Assembly (NCBI GenBank): GCA_947058225.1
Contig: CAMSGF010000047.1
Span: 1-6,597 of the forward strand
Reading direction: 5' to 3'
Origin: an uncultured Eubacteriaceae bacterium
GTDB lineage: Bacteria; Bacillota; Clostridia; Eubacteriales; Anaerofustaceae
DNA length: 6,597 nucleotides
Part shown: one piece after another, positions 1 through 6,597 of the stretch
Numbering within the stretch: the first letter of the stretch is position 1
Layout of the letters: each line of letters begins with the position of its first letter
Program-made: the position numbers and the translations under genes
The notes under the pieces: generated by a model
What the model saw: only the letters and a program-made list of their open reading frames with translations
Database searches by the model: none
What the model was told of the DNA's origin: nothing

Positions 1-44
1 TGGATTTATCCGGACGGAAGGGAAGAGTACAGTTCTGGATTTGA
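1..44 (+). other. Left edge: probable out-of-frame continuation of purL
   Basis: Upstream of the TGA at 42-44 the purL frame is closed, yet the PurL family has no natural start here. Reading one frame over (codons from base 2) gives FIRTEGKSTVLDLNN, which would join sensibly to IYDNDTPDYKS in the downstream frame if one base near 44-50 were removed. This is an inference from family-like pattern (a hydrophobic strand before an acidic D-x-D loop). It could equally be a sequence error at a contig end or a chimeric join. Confidence 0.4.
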
Positions 45-1292
45 ACAATATATGACAACGATACTCCCGATTATAAGAGTGCGAGGGCAAACTTTAATTT
101 TGTTCATTCCCTTATAAAAGAAAAGAAAATATTTGCCGCAAAGTCAGTGGGCTTTGGGGGAGTCAGCGAATGTATTTCAAAAATGTGCTTTGGAAATATG
201 ATAGGCTTTGAATTTACCAATATTGATAAATTCAGTATGTTTGATAAAAATTACGGAGATATAATCGTTGAAAGTGAAGATTTCATAGATTATGAAAATG
301 CACTTTATATAGGAAAAACAATAGCGGAAAAAGAAATTGTAGTATCGGGGGAAAGGCTTTTATTAAAAGATTTAATAAAAGCTTATGAAAAGACTTTAAA
401 TAAGGTTTATCCTATCGATGCCGATGTTGAAACGCCTGTGAGAGAGATAAGATATTTGGGAGGGGATACTCAAAAGGCGAGAATATCAAGGCCAACTCCT
501 AATGTATTAATTCCTGTGTTTCCTGGGAACAACTGTGAATACGACACTGCAAAAGCTATTGAAAAGGCAGGCGGAAAGGCAAATATCTTAGTATTTAAAA
601 ATAAGTCAAAGGAAGACATTGAAACGTCTGTTCTTGAACTTGAAAAAGCCATAAAGGAAAGCCAGATTATTGCACTTCCCGGAGGTTTCAGTGCGGGAGA
701 TGAGCCGGATGGGAGTGCGAAGTTTATAGTCAGCGTATTTAAGAACGAGAGAATAAAAGATGCAGTCAATAATCTTCTTAAAAACAAAGACGGTTTGATG
801 ATAGGAATCTGTAACGGCTTTCAGGCACTTATAAAAACAGGGCTTGCACTTTATGGGGAAATAAGAGATTTGGAAGAAACTTCCCCGACCCTTACATTTA
901 ACAAAATCGGCAGACATATCGCAAATATATCTTATATAAGACCGTCTTCAAATATGTCGCCTTGGCTTAATCTTACGGATATGGATAAGACTTATATAAA
1001 TCCTATCTCTCATGGAGAGGGCAGATTTATGTGTTCAGAAGAAGAACTTTCCAAGTTAATCGAAAACCATCAGGTAGCTTTCCAATATACCGATATAGAC
1101 GGTTATGTAAGTTCAAGTCCAAGGGTAAACTGTAATTCAAGCGTATATGCAATAGAGGGGATAACTTCTCCTTGCGGGAGAGTTCTTGGAAAGATGGGAC
1201 ACATTGAAAGAATTGACAGCGGTTTATATAAAAATATACCCGGTAACAGAGATATCAATATATTTAAAAGCGGTATAGAATATTTTAAATAA
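45..1292 (+). CDS. purL: Phosphoribosylformylglycinamidine synthase, C-terminal part (5' partial)
   Basis: PurL (FGAM synthase) converts FGAR, glutamine and ATP to FGAM in the cytoplasm, step 4 of purine synthesis. Only the last ~415 residues of a protein normally near 1250 residues are present. The first ~140 residues match the end of the synthase part, with GGVSE followed by ISKMCFGN. The rest, from about base 490, is the fused class I glutaminase domain: VFPGNNCEYD, LPGGFSAGDEPDGSA, the nucleophile Cys in GICNGFQAL (codon 810-812), SHGEGRF, and the His and Glu of GHIER (1200-1202 and 1206-1208). The triad is therefore intact. A fused glutaminase marks the single-chain PurL rather than the PurS/PurQ/PurL complex. 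The frame is open from 45, but a TGA at 42-44 closes it upstream, where family similarity suggests the protein should continue, so a frameshift near 44-53 is likely. It ends 14 bases before purE. Confidence 0.96.
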   Translation, partial: TIYDNDTPDYKSARANFNFVHSLIKEKKIFAAKSVGFGGVSECISKMCFGNMIGFEFTNIDKFSMFDKNYGDIIVESEDFIDYENALYIGKTIAEKEIVVSGERLLLKDLIKAYEKTLNKVYPIDADVETPVREIRYLGGDTQKARISRPTPNVLIPVFPGNNCEYDTAKAIEKAGGKANILVFKNKSKEDIETSVLELEKAIKESQIIALPGGFSAGDEPDGSAKFIVSVFKNERIKDAVNNLLKNKDGLMIGICNGFQALIKTGLALYGEIRDLEETSPTLTFNKIGRHIANISYIRPSSNMSPWLNLTDMDKTYINPISHGEGRFMCSEEELSKLIENHQVAFQYTDIDGYVSSSPRVNCNSSVYAIEGITSPCGRVLGKMGHIERIDSGLYKNIPGNRDINIFKSGIEYFK

Positions 1293-1306
1293 AACAAGGA
1301 GGAAAA

Positions 1307-1789
1307 ATGGGAAAAGTTTTAGTGGTAATGGGCAGTGATTCAGACTTGCCTGTGGTAAAAAAAGGAATAGAGATTTTAAAACAATTTAGTGTAGAATATG
1401 AGGTGAGGGTTATATCAGCACACAGAACTCCTGATATAGCCGTTGATGTTTCAAAAAATGCGAAGAAAAACGGATTTGACGTTATAATTACGGCTGCGGG
1501 AAAGGCAGCACATCTTGGAGGTTTTATGGCTGCTCATACGACTCTTCCCGTTATCGGACTTCCGATAAAGACGTCAATGATGGGTGGGCTTGATTCTCTT
1601 TTGAGCATCGTTCAGATGCCAAACGGAATTCCCGTTGCAACCGTTGCGGTTGACGGGGCAGTCAATGCAGCACTTCTTGCAATACAGATGATTGCGATAA
1701 AAGACGAAACTCTTTCAAAGAAATTAGAAGTCTATAAAGAAAATATGAAAGAAGAAGTCATAACAAAAGATAAAAACTTAGATATATAA
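1307..1789 (+). CDS. purE: N5-carboxyaminoimidazole ribonucleotide mutase, class I PurE
   Basis: PurE makes CAIR, the substrate of PurC. Class I enzymes isomerise N5-CAIR to CAIR; class II enzymes carboxylate AIR directly. At 160 residues it has the usual length for a single-domain PurE. It carries GSDSDLP (residues 9-15), SAHRTP (37-42, with His39 in the position of the catalytic His), AAGKAAHLGG (63-72) and LDSLLSIVQMPNGIPVATV, all class I features; the class II SAHKGP and SNGLGP motifs are absent. The loop commonly AAHLPG in class I reads AAHLGG, a Pro-to-Gly change at residue 71. The ATG is supported by AAGGAGG at 1296-1302, four bases upstream. It lies 14 bases after purL and 51 before purC. 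No purK, the partner making N5-CAIR, is in the window. Confidence 0.97.
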   Translation: MGKVLVVMGSDSDLPVVKKGIEILKQFSVEYEVRVISAHRTPDIAVDVSKNAKKNGFDVIITAAGKAAHLGGFMAAHTTLPVIGLPIKTSMMGGLDSLLSIVQMPNGIPVATVAVDGAVNAALLAIQMIAIKDETLSKKLEVYKENMKEEVITKDKNLDI

Positions 1790-1840
1790 TTCATAAAAAA
1801 AGTATATTAAATAAATTTAAAACAGTTTAAGGAGATTAAA
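1790..1840 (+). other. purE-purC intergenic gap
   Basis: This is the longest gap in the window, 51 bases and strongly AT-rich. Apart from the purC ribosome binding site (AAGGAG at 1829-1834, six bases before the ATG) I see nothing recognisable: no GC-rich hairpin with a T tract, no convincing promoter pair and no operator-like palindrome. It most likely is read through within one operon transcript. Confidence 0.6.
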
Positions 1841-2548
1841 ATGGAAAAAAGAGAAATGTTGTACGAAGGAAAAGCTAAAAAGGTCTTTAAGACAGATAAT
1901 GCGGAAGAATACATAATCGAATATAAAGACGATGCGACGGCTTTTAATGCCAAGAAAAAGGGGACAATAGAACACAAGGGTATCGTCAATAATAAGATGA
2001 CATCAATAATCTTTGCACTGCTTGAAGAAAAAGGTATACCGACTCACTTTGTGAAAATGATAGATGACACACATCAGTTGGTTAAGGCAGTTGAAATAGT
2101 TCCTCTTGAAGTTATAATAAGAAATACTGCCGCAGGTTCTGTTTGTAAAAACTTTGGACTTGAAGAAGGTGTGGACTTTGACATCACCGTTCAGGAATTT
2201 TGTTATAAAAATGATGATTTGGGCGACCCAATGGTCAATAATTCACACATCCTTGCACTCGGACTTGCCGCACAGGATGAAGTCGATGTAATAAGGGAAT
2301 ACACATTTAAAATAAATGATATATTAAAGGACTTTTTCATTAAAAGAAATTTAAAACTGATTGATTTTAAAGTGGAATTTGGAAGACTTCCGGACGGAAC
2401 GATTGTCTTAGCCGATGAAATATCTCCTGATACGTGCAGGCTTTGGGATAAAGATACAAATAAAAAGCTTGACAAAGACAGATTCAGAAGAGATTTGGGC
2501 GAAGTTGAAGAAGCTTATCAGGAAGTTTTAAATAGGGTCAGTAAATAA
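1841..2548 (+). CDS. purC: Phosphoribosylaminoimidazole-succinocarboxamide synthase (SAICAR synthetase)
   Basis: PurC joins aspartate to CAIR with ATP hydrolysis to give SAICAR, directly using the PurE product. The 235 residues match the short monofunctional bacterial form. Visible family motifs are LYEGKAKKVF (residues 7-16, nucleotide-binding loop), IIRNTAAGS (92-100), DFKVEFG (175-181) and ADEISPDTCRLWD (191-203), the last being a SAICAR synthetase signature. The ATG is placed by AAGGAG at 1829-1834 with a six-base spacer, and puts LYEGKAKK near the N terminus as expected. It follows purE by 51 bases and precedes purF by 18. No truncation or missing key residue is seen. Confidence 0.98.
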   Translation: MEKREMLYEGKAKKVFKTDNAEEYIIEYKDDATAFNAKKKGTIEHKGIVNNKMTSIIFALLEEKGIPTHFVKMIDDTHQLVKAVEIVPLEVIIRNTAAGSVCKNFGLEEGVDFDITVQEFCYKNDDLGDPMVNNSHILALGLAAQDEVDVIREYTFKINDILKDFFIKRNLKLIDFKVEFGRLPDGTIVLADEISPDTCRLWDKDTNKKLDKDRFRRDLGEVEEAYQEVLNRVSK

Positions 2549-2552
2549 TTTT

Positions 2553-2569
2553 AGGAGGATTAAGCCTTG
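2553..2569 (+). promoter_or_regulatory. purF ribosome binding site and TTG start
   Basis: AGGAGG at 2553-2558 lies eight bases before TTG at 2567-2569. An in-frame TAA at 2561-2563 excludes any start further upstream, and the next in-frame ATG lies well inside the glutaminase domain, beyond the essential Cys. The TTG is therefore the only workable start. Confidence 0.88.
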
Positions 2570-3970
2570 ACTTTTAGTTTGGATAAATTTAAAGATGAGT
2601 GCGGTGTTGTTGGAATATTATCTCCAAACAGAGAAACAATTGCAAATTACGCATACTTCGGACTTTATGCTCTCCAGCACAGAGGACAGGAAAGCTGTGG
2701 GATTGCGGTCAATGACGATTCAAAAATAAAGCAAAAAAGGGGTATGGGGCTTGTCGGAGATGTATTTAATACAAGTGAGCTTCAGGAAATTGAAGGCGAT
2801 ATTGCAATAGGTCATGTCAGATATTCCACTGCGGGAGAAAGTGATTTAAAAAATGCACAGCCTCTAACCGTTAAATGCAAAGACTGGGATATCGCCCTTG
2901 CTCATAACGGAAATCTGGTTAACGCCGATGCACTTAAAAATATGCTTCAGGACGAAGGTGTCATTTTTATGACAAATTCCGACACAGAGGTTATTGCAAA
3001 CTTAATTGCAAGAAACTATAAACTCGGTATAGTTTCTGCACTAAAGAGGGTTATGCAGATAATCAAGGGAGCTTATGCCATGGTTATAACGCTTGGAGAT
3101 ATGCTCATAGGTATAAGGGACCCGTTTGGACTAAGACCTTTATGTCTTGGAAAACTTGAAAACGGTGGGTACGTTTTATCAAGCGAAAGCTGTGGTCTTG
3201 ATGCAATGGGAGCAGAATTTGTAAGAGATATAGAGCCCGGAGAGATAGTCGTGATATATGACACGAGAATAGAATCTTATAAGACAGAAACCTGGGTAAA
3301 GCCGAGAAAGTGTATATTTGAACTCGTGTATTTTGCAAGACCGGACAGTATTTTAGACGGAGAAGAAGTGTATTCTTCAAGGCATAAAGCAGGGGTTATT
3401 CTTGCGAAAAAAGATAAGGGGAAGATAAATGCCGATGTAGTTATTGCAGTGCCCGACAGCGGTATCTCAGCAGCGATAGGCTATGCGGAAGAATCAGGTG
3501 TTCCGTATGGAACGGGGCTTATTAAAAACAGATACATCGGAAGAACCTTTATTCAGCCGACTCAGGAGATGAGGGAAGAGGGTGTGAAGATTAAGTTAAA
3601 TGTTTTAAAATCAGAAGTTAAAGATAAAAGCGTTGTGCTTGTCGATGATTCTATCGTTAGGGGAACGACTTCAAAGAGAATTGTGGAACTTTTAAAAAAA
3701 GCGGGGGCAAAGGAAGTACATTTTAGGGTATCCTCACCTCCTACATCCTTTAGCTGTTTCTTTGGAATAGACACTCCAAAAAGAGAAAAGCTAATATCTT
3801 CAAGGCTTACAATAGATGAGATAAGAGATTTTATAAAAGCCGATACTTTGGAATATTTATCACTTGATGAACTTAAAAAGTGTGTGGATGATTATGACAG
3901 CGGATATTGTATGGCTTGTTTTGACGGAGATTATCCTATGGAAATTCCACTTGTGCAGGAGGGGAAATAA
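2567..3970 (+). CDS. purF: Amidophosphoribosyltransferase (glutamine PRPP amidotransferase)
   Basis: PurF makes 5-phosphoribosylamine from PRPP and glutamine, the first committed and usually feedback-inhibited step. The 467-residue precursor starts at TTG. An 11-residue propeptide ending in DE precedes Cys12, which should become the N-terminal nucleophile after self-cleavage. The Ntn glutaminase half shows RYST (Arg85), HNGN (Asn114) and SDTE (Asp139), then RDPFGLRPL. The phosphoribosyltransferase half carries the PRPP loop VVLVDDSIVRGTT (356-368). Cys249, Cys397, Cys448 and Cys451 (in RKCIFE, FSCFFG and YCMAC) match the four 4Fe-4S ligands of the B. subtilis-type enzyme, so it is likely an oxygen-sensitive Fe-S protein; this is an inference from ligand pattern. 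Its TAA shares one base with the purM ATG. Confidence 0.98.
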   Translation: MTFSLDKFKDECGVVGILSPNRETIANYAYFGLYALQHRGQESCGIAVNDDSKIKQKRGMGLVGDVFNTSELQEIEGDIAIGHVRYSTAGESDLKNAQPLTVKCKDWDIALAHNGNLVNADALKNMLQDEGVIFMTNSDTEVIANLIARNYKLGIVSALKRVMQIIKGAYAMVITLGDMLIGIRDPFGLRPLCLGKLENGGYVLSSESCGLDAMGAEFVRDIEPGEIVVIYDTRIESYKTETWVKPRKCIFELVYFARPDSILDGEEVYSSRHKAGVILAKKDKGKINADVVIAVPDSGISAAIGYAEESGVPYGTGLIKNRYIGRTFIQPTQEMREEGVKIKLNVLKSEVKDKSVVLVDDSIVRGTTSKRIVELLKKAGAKEVHFRVSSPPTSFSCFFGIDTPKREKLISSRLTIDEIRDFIKADTLEYLSLDELKKCVDDYDSGYCMACFDGDYPMEIPLVQEGK

Positions 3971-3972
3971 TG
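3957..3972 (+). promoter_or_regulatory. purM ribosome binding site inside the end of purF, with TAATG stop-start
   Basis: AGGAGGGG at 3957-3964 sits in the last codons of purF, five bases before the purM ATG at 3970-3972. The purF stop TAA at 3968-3970 shares its last A with that ATG. A ribosome ending purF is placed to restart on purM, which suggests translational coupling. Confidence 0.85.
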
Positions 3973-4992
3973 AAACTTACATATGAAGAAAGCGGAGTTG
4001 ATAAGAGTGCGGGATATGAAAGTGTAAATTTAATAAAAAAACACGTCAAAAAGACGTTGTCAGATTTGGTTTTGAATAATTTAGGCAGCTTTGCGGGAGC
4101 GATTGAGCTTCCAAGCGGATATAAAAAGCCCGTGCTTTTAAGCGGAACGGACGGGGTTGGAACTAAGCTTGCCATAGCTATTGAAATGGATAAGCACGAT
4201 ACTATCGGAATTGATGCAGTTGCGATGTGTGTCAATGATATACTCTGTCATGGGGCGATGCCTTTGTTTTTCCTCGATTATATCGCCTGCGGAAAGAATT
4301 ATCCAAAAAAGATAGAACAAATTGTAAAGGGTATATCAAAGGGGTGTATTGACGGGAGGCTCTCACTCATAGGAGGAGAAACTGCCGAAATGCCGGGGAT
4401 GTACGATAAAAATGAATACGACCTTGCGGGCTTTGCAGTCGGAATCGTCGATAAGGATAAGTTTATAGACGGTGGCAGAATAAAAGAAGGTGATGTGTTG
4501 ATAGGACTTTCATCTTCCGGCGTTCATTCAAACGGATATTCTCTTATAAGGAAGTTGTTTTTTGAAGTGGAAAAGTTAAGTGTCGATACTTATATCGAAG
4601 ATTTTTCAAAAACGCTCGGAGAAGAACTTTTGACTCCTACTAAAATTTATGTTGGTTCTGTTTTAAATTTGCTTGAAAAAGTTGATATAAAAGGAATGAG
4701 CCATATAACAGGGGGAGGGTTTATCGAAAATGTTCCGAGAATGATTCCGGATGGTCTTTGTGCAAGGCTTGATACAAAGGCTATAGACAAAAAAGCCATA
4801 TTTGAATATATATCACATATCGGAAAGATAGACAAAAAAGAGATGTATTCTACATTTAATATGGGGATAGGTTATGTAATCGCAGTTGATAAAGCTGATG
4901 TGGATAAATCTCTTGAAATATTAAGTGATGAAAACCCTGTAATTTTAGGGGATATTGTTAAAGGTGAGGAAAAGGTAGAGTTATGTCTTTAA
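3970..4992 (+). CDS. purM: Phosphoribosylformylglycinamidine cyclo-ligase (AIR synthetase)
   Basis: PurM closes the imidazole ring: FGAM plus ATP gives AIR. At 340 residues it is the normal length for a bacterial AIR synthetase. Motifs in order are SGTDGVGTK (58-66, nucleotide and phosphate binding), GIDAVAMCVNDILCHG (80-95), IGGETAEMPGMY (134-145), LSSSGVHSNGYSLIRK, LTPTKIY, HITGGGFIENVPR and FNMGIGYV. The last three lie in the C-terminal AIRS domain. PurM is a paralogue of the synthase half of PurL, but the N-terminal start, length and TGGGFIENVPR motif identify this one as PurM. It starts within the purF stop codon and its last 10 bases overlap purN. All recognised family motifs are present. 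Confidence 0.98.
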   Translation: MKLTYEESGVDKSAGYESVNLIKKHVKKTLSDLVLNNLGSFAGAIELPSGYKKPVLLSGTDGVGTKLAIAIEMDKHDTIGIDAVAMCVNDILCHGAMPLFFLDYIACGKNYPKKIEQIVKGISKGCIDGRLSLIGGETAEMPGMYDKNEYDLAGFAVGIVDKDKFIDGGRIKEGDVLIGLSSSGVHSNGYSLIRKLFFEVEKLSVDTYIEDFSKTLGEELLTPTKIYVGSVLNLLEKVDIKGMSHITGGGFIENVPRMIPDGLCARLDTKAIDKKAIFEYISHIGKIDKKEMYSTFNMGIGYVIAVDKADVDKSLEILSDENPVILGDIVKGEEKVELCL

Positions 4993-5621
4993 AAAAAATT
5001 GCAGTTCTTATAAGCGGAGGCGGAAGCAATCTTCAGGCCTTAATTGATAAAGTGCATAAAAAATCTGCCGTTATAGATATTGTCATAAGCGATGAAGAAG
5101 ATGCGTACGGGCTTATAAGGGCAAAGAATAATGATATTGAAACTAAAGTAATCAGCACAAAAAGTTACTCATCAAGAGAAGAATTTTGCACAGCTTTGAT
5201 GGAAGAGATAGACAAAAGAGATATATCACTGATAGTTCTTGCAGGGTTTATGAAGATACTTTCAAAAGATTTTATGCATCATTTTAAAGAAAAAGTAATA
5301 AACATTCATCCATCCCTTATCCCATCATTTTGCGGAAAAGGGTATTATGGTATAAAGGTGCATGAAAAGGCTATTGAATACGGAGTAAAGTTAAGCGGTG
5401 CGACAGTGCATTTTGCGGATGAAAAGGCGGATAACGGACCTATAATAATTCAAAAAAGCGTTGAAGTAAAATCAGATGACACACCGAAAAAACTGCAGGA
5501 TAGAATACTTAAGATTGAACACGAGATACTTCCAAAAGCTGTGGAGTTATTTTGTGAAGACAGAATAGAAATAAATGAAAGAATGGTTGTAATAAAGGAT
5601 AATAAAGGAGAGGTAATATGA
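4983..5621 (+). CDS. purN: Phosphoribosylglycinamide formyltransferase (GAR transformylase)
   Basis: PurN transfers a formyl group from 10-formyltetrahydrofolate to GAR, giving FGAR for PurL. The 212 residues contain the N-terminal phosphate-binding loop [10 protein letters not shown] (11-20), LAGFMKILS, and the active-site segment [17 protein letters not shown]. Asn107, His109 and Asp150 (in ADNGP) correspond to the catalytic Asn-His-Asp of E. coli PurN (106, 108, 144); the extra residues between His and Asp are in the [10 protein letters not shown] segment that I recall as common in clostridial proteins. The ATG overlaps the end of purM by 10 bases. Its ribosome site is weak: GGTGAGG at 4963-4969 is far away and the nearer AGGTAGAG at 4973-4980 is imperfect, so translation probably depends on coupling to purM. 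Confidence 0.97.
   Translation: MSLKKIAVLISGGGSNLQALIDKVHKKSAVIDIVISDEEDAYGLIRAKNNDIETKVISTKSYSSREEFCTALMEEIDKRDISLIVLAGFMKILSKDFMHHFKEKVINIHPSLIPSFCGKGYYGIKVHEKAIEYGVKLSGATVHFADEKADNGPIIIQKSVEVKSDDTPKKLQDRILKIEHEILPKAVELFCEDRIEINERMVVIKDNKGEVI
5604..5621 (+). promoter_or_regulatory. purH ribosome binding site and ATGA overlap with purN
   Basis: AAAGGAG at 5604-5610 lies seven bases before the purH ATG at 5618-5620. The purN stop TGA at 5619-5621 overlaps it in the four-base ATGA arrangement typical of coupled operon genes. This fixes the purH start. Confidence 0.85.
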
Positions 5622-6597
5622 TAAAAAGAGCATTGTTAAGCGTATCCGATAAAGAAGGTATTGTAGAATTTGCAAGGGGGCTTAGTGATTTGGGCGTTGA
5701 GATAATTTCAACAGGGGGAACAAAGACTGCTTTGGAAGCGGCTGATATTGAGGTTGTTTCTGTTGAGGAAGTTACGGGTTTTCCGGAATGTTTAAACGGA
5801 AGGGTCAAGACTCTTCACCCATCAATTCACGCAGCTATTTTGGCAAAGAGGGATAATGAAGAACATATGCAGCATTTAAACGACTTATCAATAGAGCCTA
5901 TTGATTTGCTCGTTGTAAATTTATATCCTTTTAAAAATACTATATTAAAAGAAGATTGCACATTTGAAGATGCGATAGAAAACATTGACATCGGAGGTCC
6001 TACGATGCTTAGGGCAGCTGCTAAAAATTATAATGATGTTACGGTTGTTATAGACCCAAGAGATTATAATATGGTCCTATCAAAAATAAAGGAAAATAAT
6101 GATGTAGACGTTGATACGAAGCTTAGCCTTGCAAAAAAAGTATTCACACAAACTGCGTATTATGATACCCTTATATCGACATATTTAAGGGAGCAAATAG
6201 GCGATACTGCATTTGAAGAAAACCTAACCCTTGCATTTGATAAAGATATGGACTTAAGATATGGAGAAAATCCACATCAAAAGGCTGTGTTCTACAGAGA
6301 AATTAAAGATTTGGAGGGAACACTTTCAAAAGCAAAACAACTTCATGGGAAAGAACTTTCCTATAACAATATAAATGATACCAACGGTGCTATTGAGATT
6401 TTAAAGGAATATGACGAAGAACCCACGATAGTCGCAGTTAAACATTCAAATCCATGTGGTATTGCAACAGATGTTACTATTTCAAACGCATTTAAAAAAG
6501 CATACGATGCAGACCCTGTTTCAATATACGGTGGAATTATCGCATCAATATTCCGGAATCCCGCAAGAATAAAGCTGTCCGCAGCGCCTTTCCGGTT
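5618..6597 (+). CDS. purH: Bifunctional AICAR formyltransferase / IMP cyclohydrolase (3' partial)
   Basis: PurH performs the last two steps to IMP: formylation of AICAR with 10-formyltetrahydrofolate, then ring closure. About 326 of the usual ~510 residues are present and the frame stays open to the right edge. The N-terminal MGS-like IMP cyclohydrolase domain shows [10 protein letters not shown] (6-15), STGGTKTAL (31-39), [15 protein letters not shown] (54-68) and [16 protein letters not shown]. The formyltransferase domain begins with RYGENPHQ (214-221) and [11 protein letters not shown], and contains the catalytic Lys275-His276 in VKHSNPCG. It ends with [13 protein letters not shown]; from about base 6548 the translation no longer resembles the family, where N-R-E is usual after GGIIA-x. 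Start at ATG 5618 follows from the ribosome site and the ATGA overlap with purN. Confidence 0.96.
   Translation, partial: MIKRALLSVSDKEGIVEFARGLSDLGVEIISTGGTKTALEAADIEVVSVEEVTGFPECLNGRVKTLHPSIHAAILAKRDNEEHMQHLNDLSIEPIDLLVVNLYPFKNTILKEDCTFEDAIENIDIGGPTMLRAAAKNYNDVTVVIDPRDYNMVLSKIKENNDVDVDTKLSLAKKVFTQTAYYDTLISTYLREQIGDTAFEENLTLAFDKDMDLRYGENPHQKAVFYREIKDLEGTLSKAKQLHGKELSYNNINDTNGAIEILKEYDEEPTIVAVKHSNPCGIATDVTISNAFKKAYDADPVSIYGGIIASIFRNPARIKLSAAPFR
6548..6597 (+). other. Right edge: sequence that departs from purH
   Basis: The last 50 bases have no stop in the purH frame but translate to [16 protein letters not shown], unlike the family. They are about 54% G+C over the last 48 bases by my count, above the AT-rich operon, and use CCG, CGC and GCC codons (by frame) that are rare elsewhere here. 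No other frame restores PurH-like sequence. A chimeric or low-quality contig end is the simplest reading. Confidence 0.45.

Noticed and set aside
42..55. Programmed ribosomal frameshift in purL
   Set aside because: There is no heptameric slippery sequence or downstream structure evident, PurL is not known to need one, and the position beside the window edge favours a sequence error.
470..787. Minus-strand open frame opposite purL
   Set aside because: It lies wholly opposite the conserved glutaminase domain, has no recognisable domain and is a shadow of the + strand codon pattern.
147..1292. A separate 381-residue protein starting at GTG 147
   Set aside because: The same frame is open further upstream to 45 and already reads as conserved PurL there (YDNDTPDYKS, then NFNFVHSLIKEKK). 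There is no ribosome site before the GTG, so it is an internal Val codon of purL.
1790..1840. Possible promoter or terminator between purE and purC
   Set aside because: TATATT at 1803-1808 could pass for a -10 box, but there is no matching -35 at the right distance, and no hairpin with a T tract. AT-rich DNA gives such matches by chance.
3936..4235. Minus-strand open frame across the purF-purM junction
   Set aside because: It is antisense to two well-conserved genes, Ser/Pro/Leu-rich as expected for a shadow frame, and has no family resemblance.
5509..5808. Minus-strand open frame across the purN-purH junction
   Set aside because: It is antisense to the conserved end of purN and start of purH, with no domain or supported start.
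6525..6597. Minus-strand coding sequence at the right edge
   Set aside because: The reverse complement is open for about 24 codons, but that is too short to support a gene and part of it is opposite genuine purH. It is kept only as a note in the right-edge finding.

Overview
The window holds a purine biosynthesis operon, read entirely on the + strand, from an AT-rich low-GC Gram-positive bacterium. Strong GGAGG-type ribosome binding sites, heavy use of ATA (Ile) and AGA/AGG (Arg), a B. subtilis-type PurF with propeptide and Fe-S cysteines, and a single-chain PurL fused to its glutaminase (rather than Bacillus-style PurS/PurQ/PurL) point to an anaerobic member of the Bacillota (Clostridia or Tissierellia). 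This placement is an inference from sequence character, not a database match.

Layout: the 3' third of purL (to 1292), purE (1307-1789), purC (1841-2548), purF (2567-3970), purM (3970-4992), purN (4983-5621) and the 5' two thirds of purH (5618 to the right edge). Gaps are at most 51 bases. From purF onward the genes overlap (1, 10 and 4 bases), which suggests one transcript with translational coupling. No stretch over 60 bases lacks a gene. I see no RNA gene, promoter, riboswitch, terminator, mobile element or CRISPR array; operon control signals would lie upstream of purL or beyond purH, outside the window.

Together the products cover PRPP to phosphoribosylamine (PurF), GAR to FGAR (PurN), FGAR to FGAM (PurL), FGAM to AIR (PurM), the carboxyl transfer to CAIR (PurE), CAIR to SAICAR (PurC), and AICAR through FAICAR to IMP (PurH). 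Missing from the window are PurD (GAR synthetase, often just after purH in Clostridia), PurK and PurB.

This is an ordinary housekeeping operon and I found no undescribed system. The points worth a second look are the two window edges: purL loses its frame within the first ~50 bases, and purH stops resembling its family in the last ~50 bases, where base composition also changes. Both look like contig-end or assembly errors, though real lesions cannot be excluded. Smaller points are a TTG start fixed by an in-frame stop in purF, and a class I PurE with no purK beside it.
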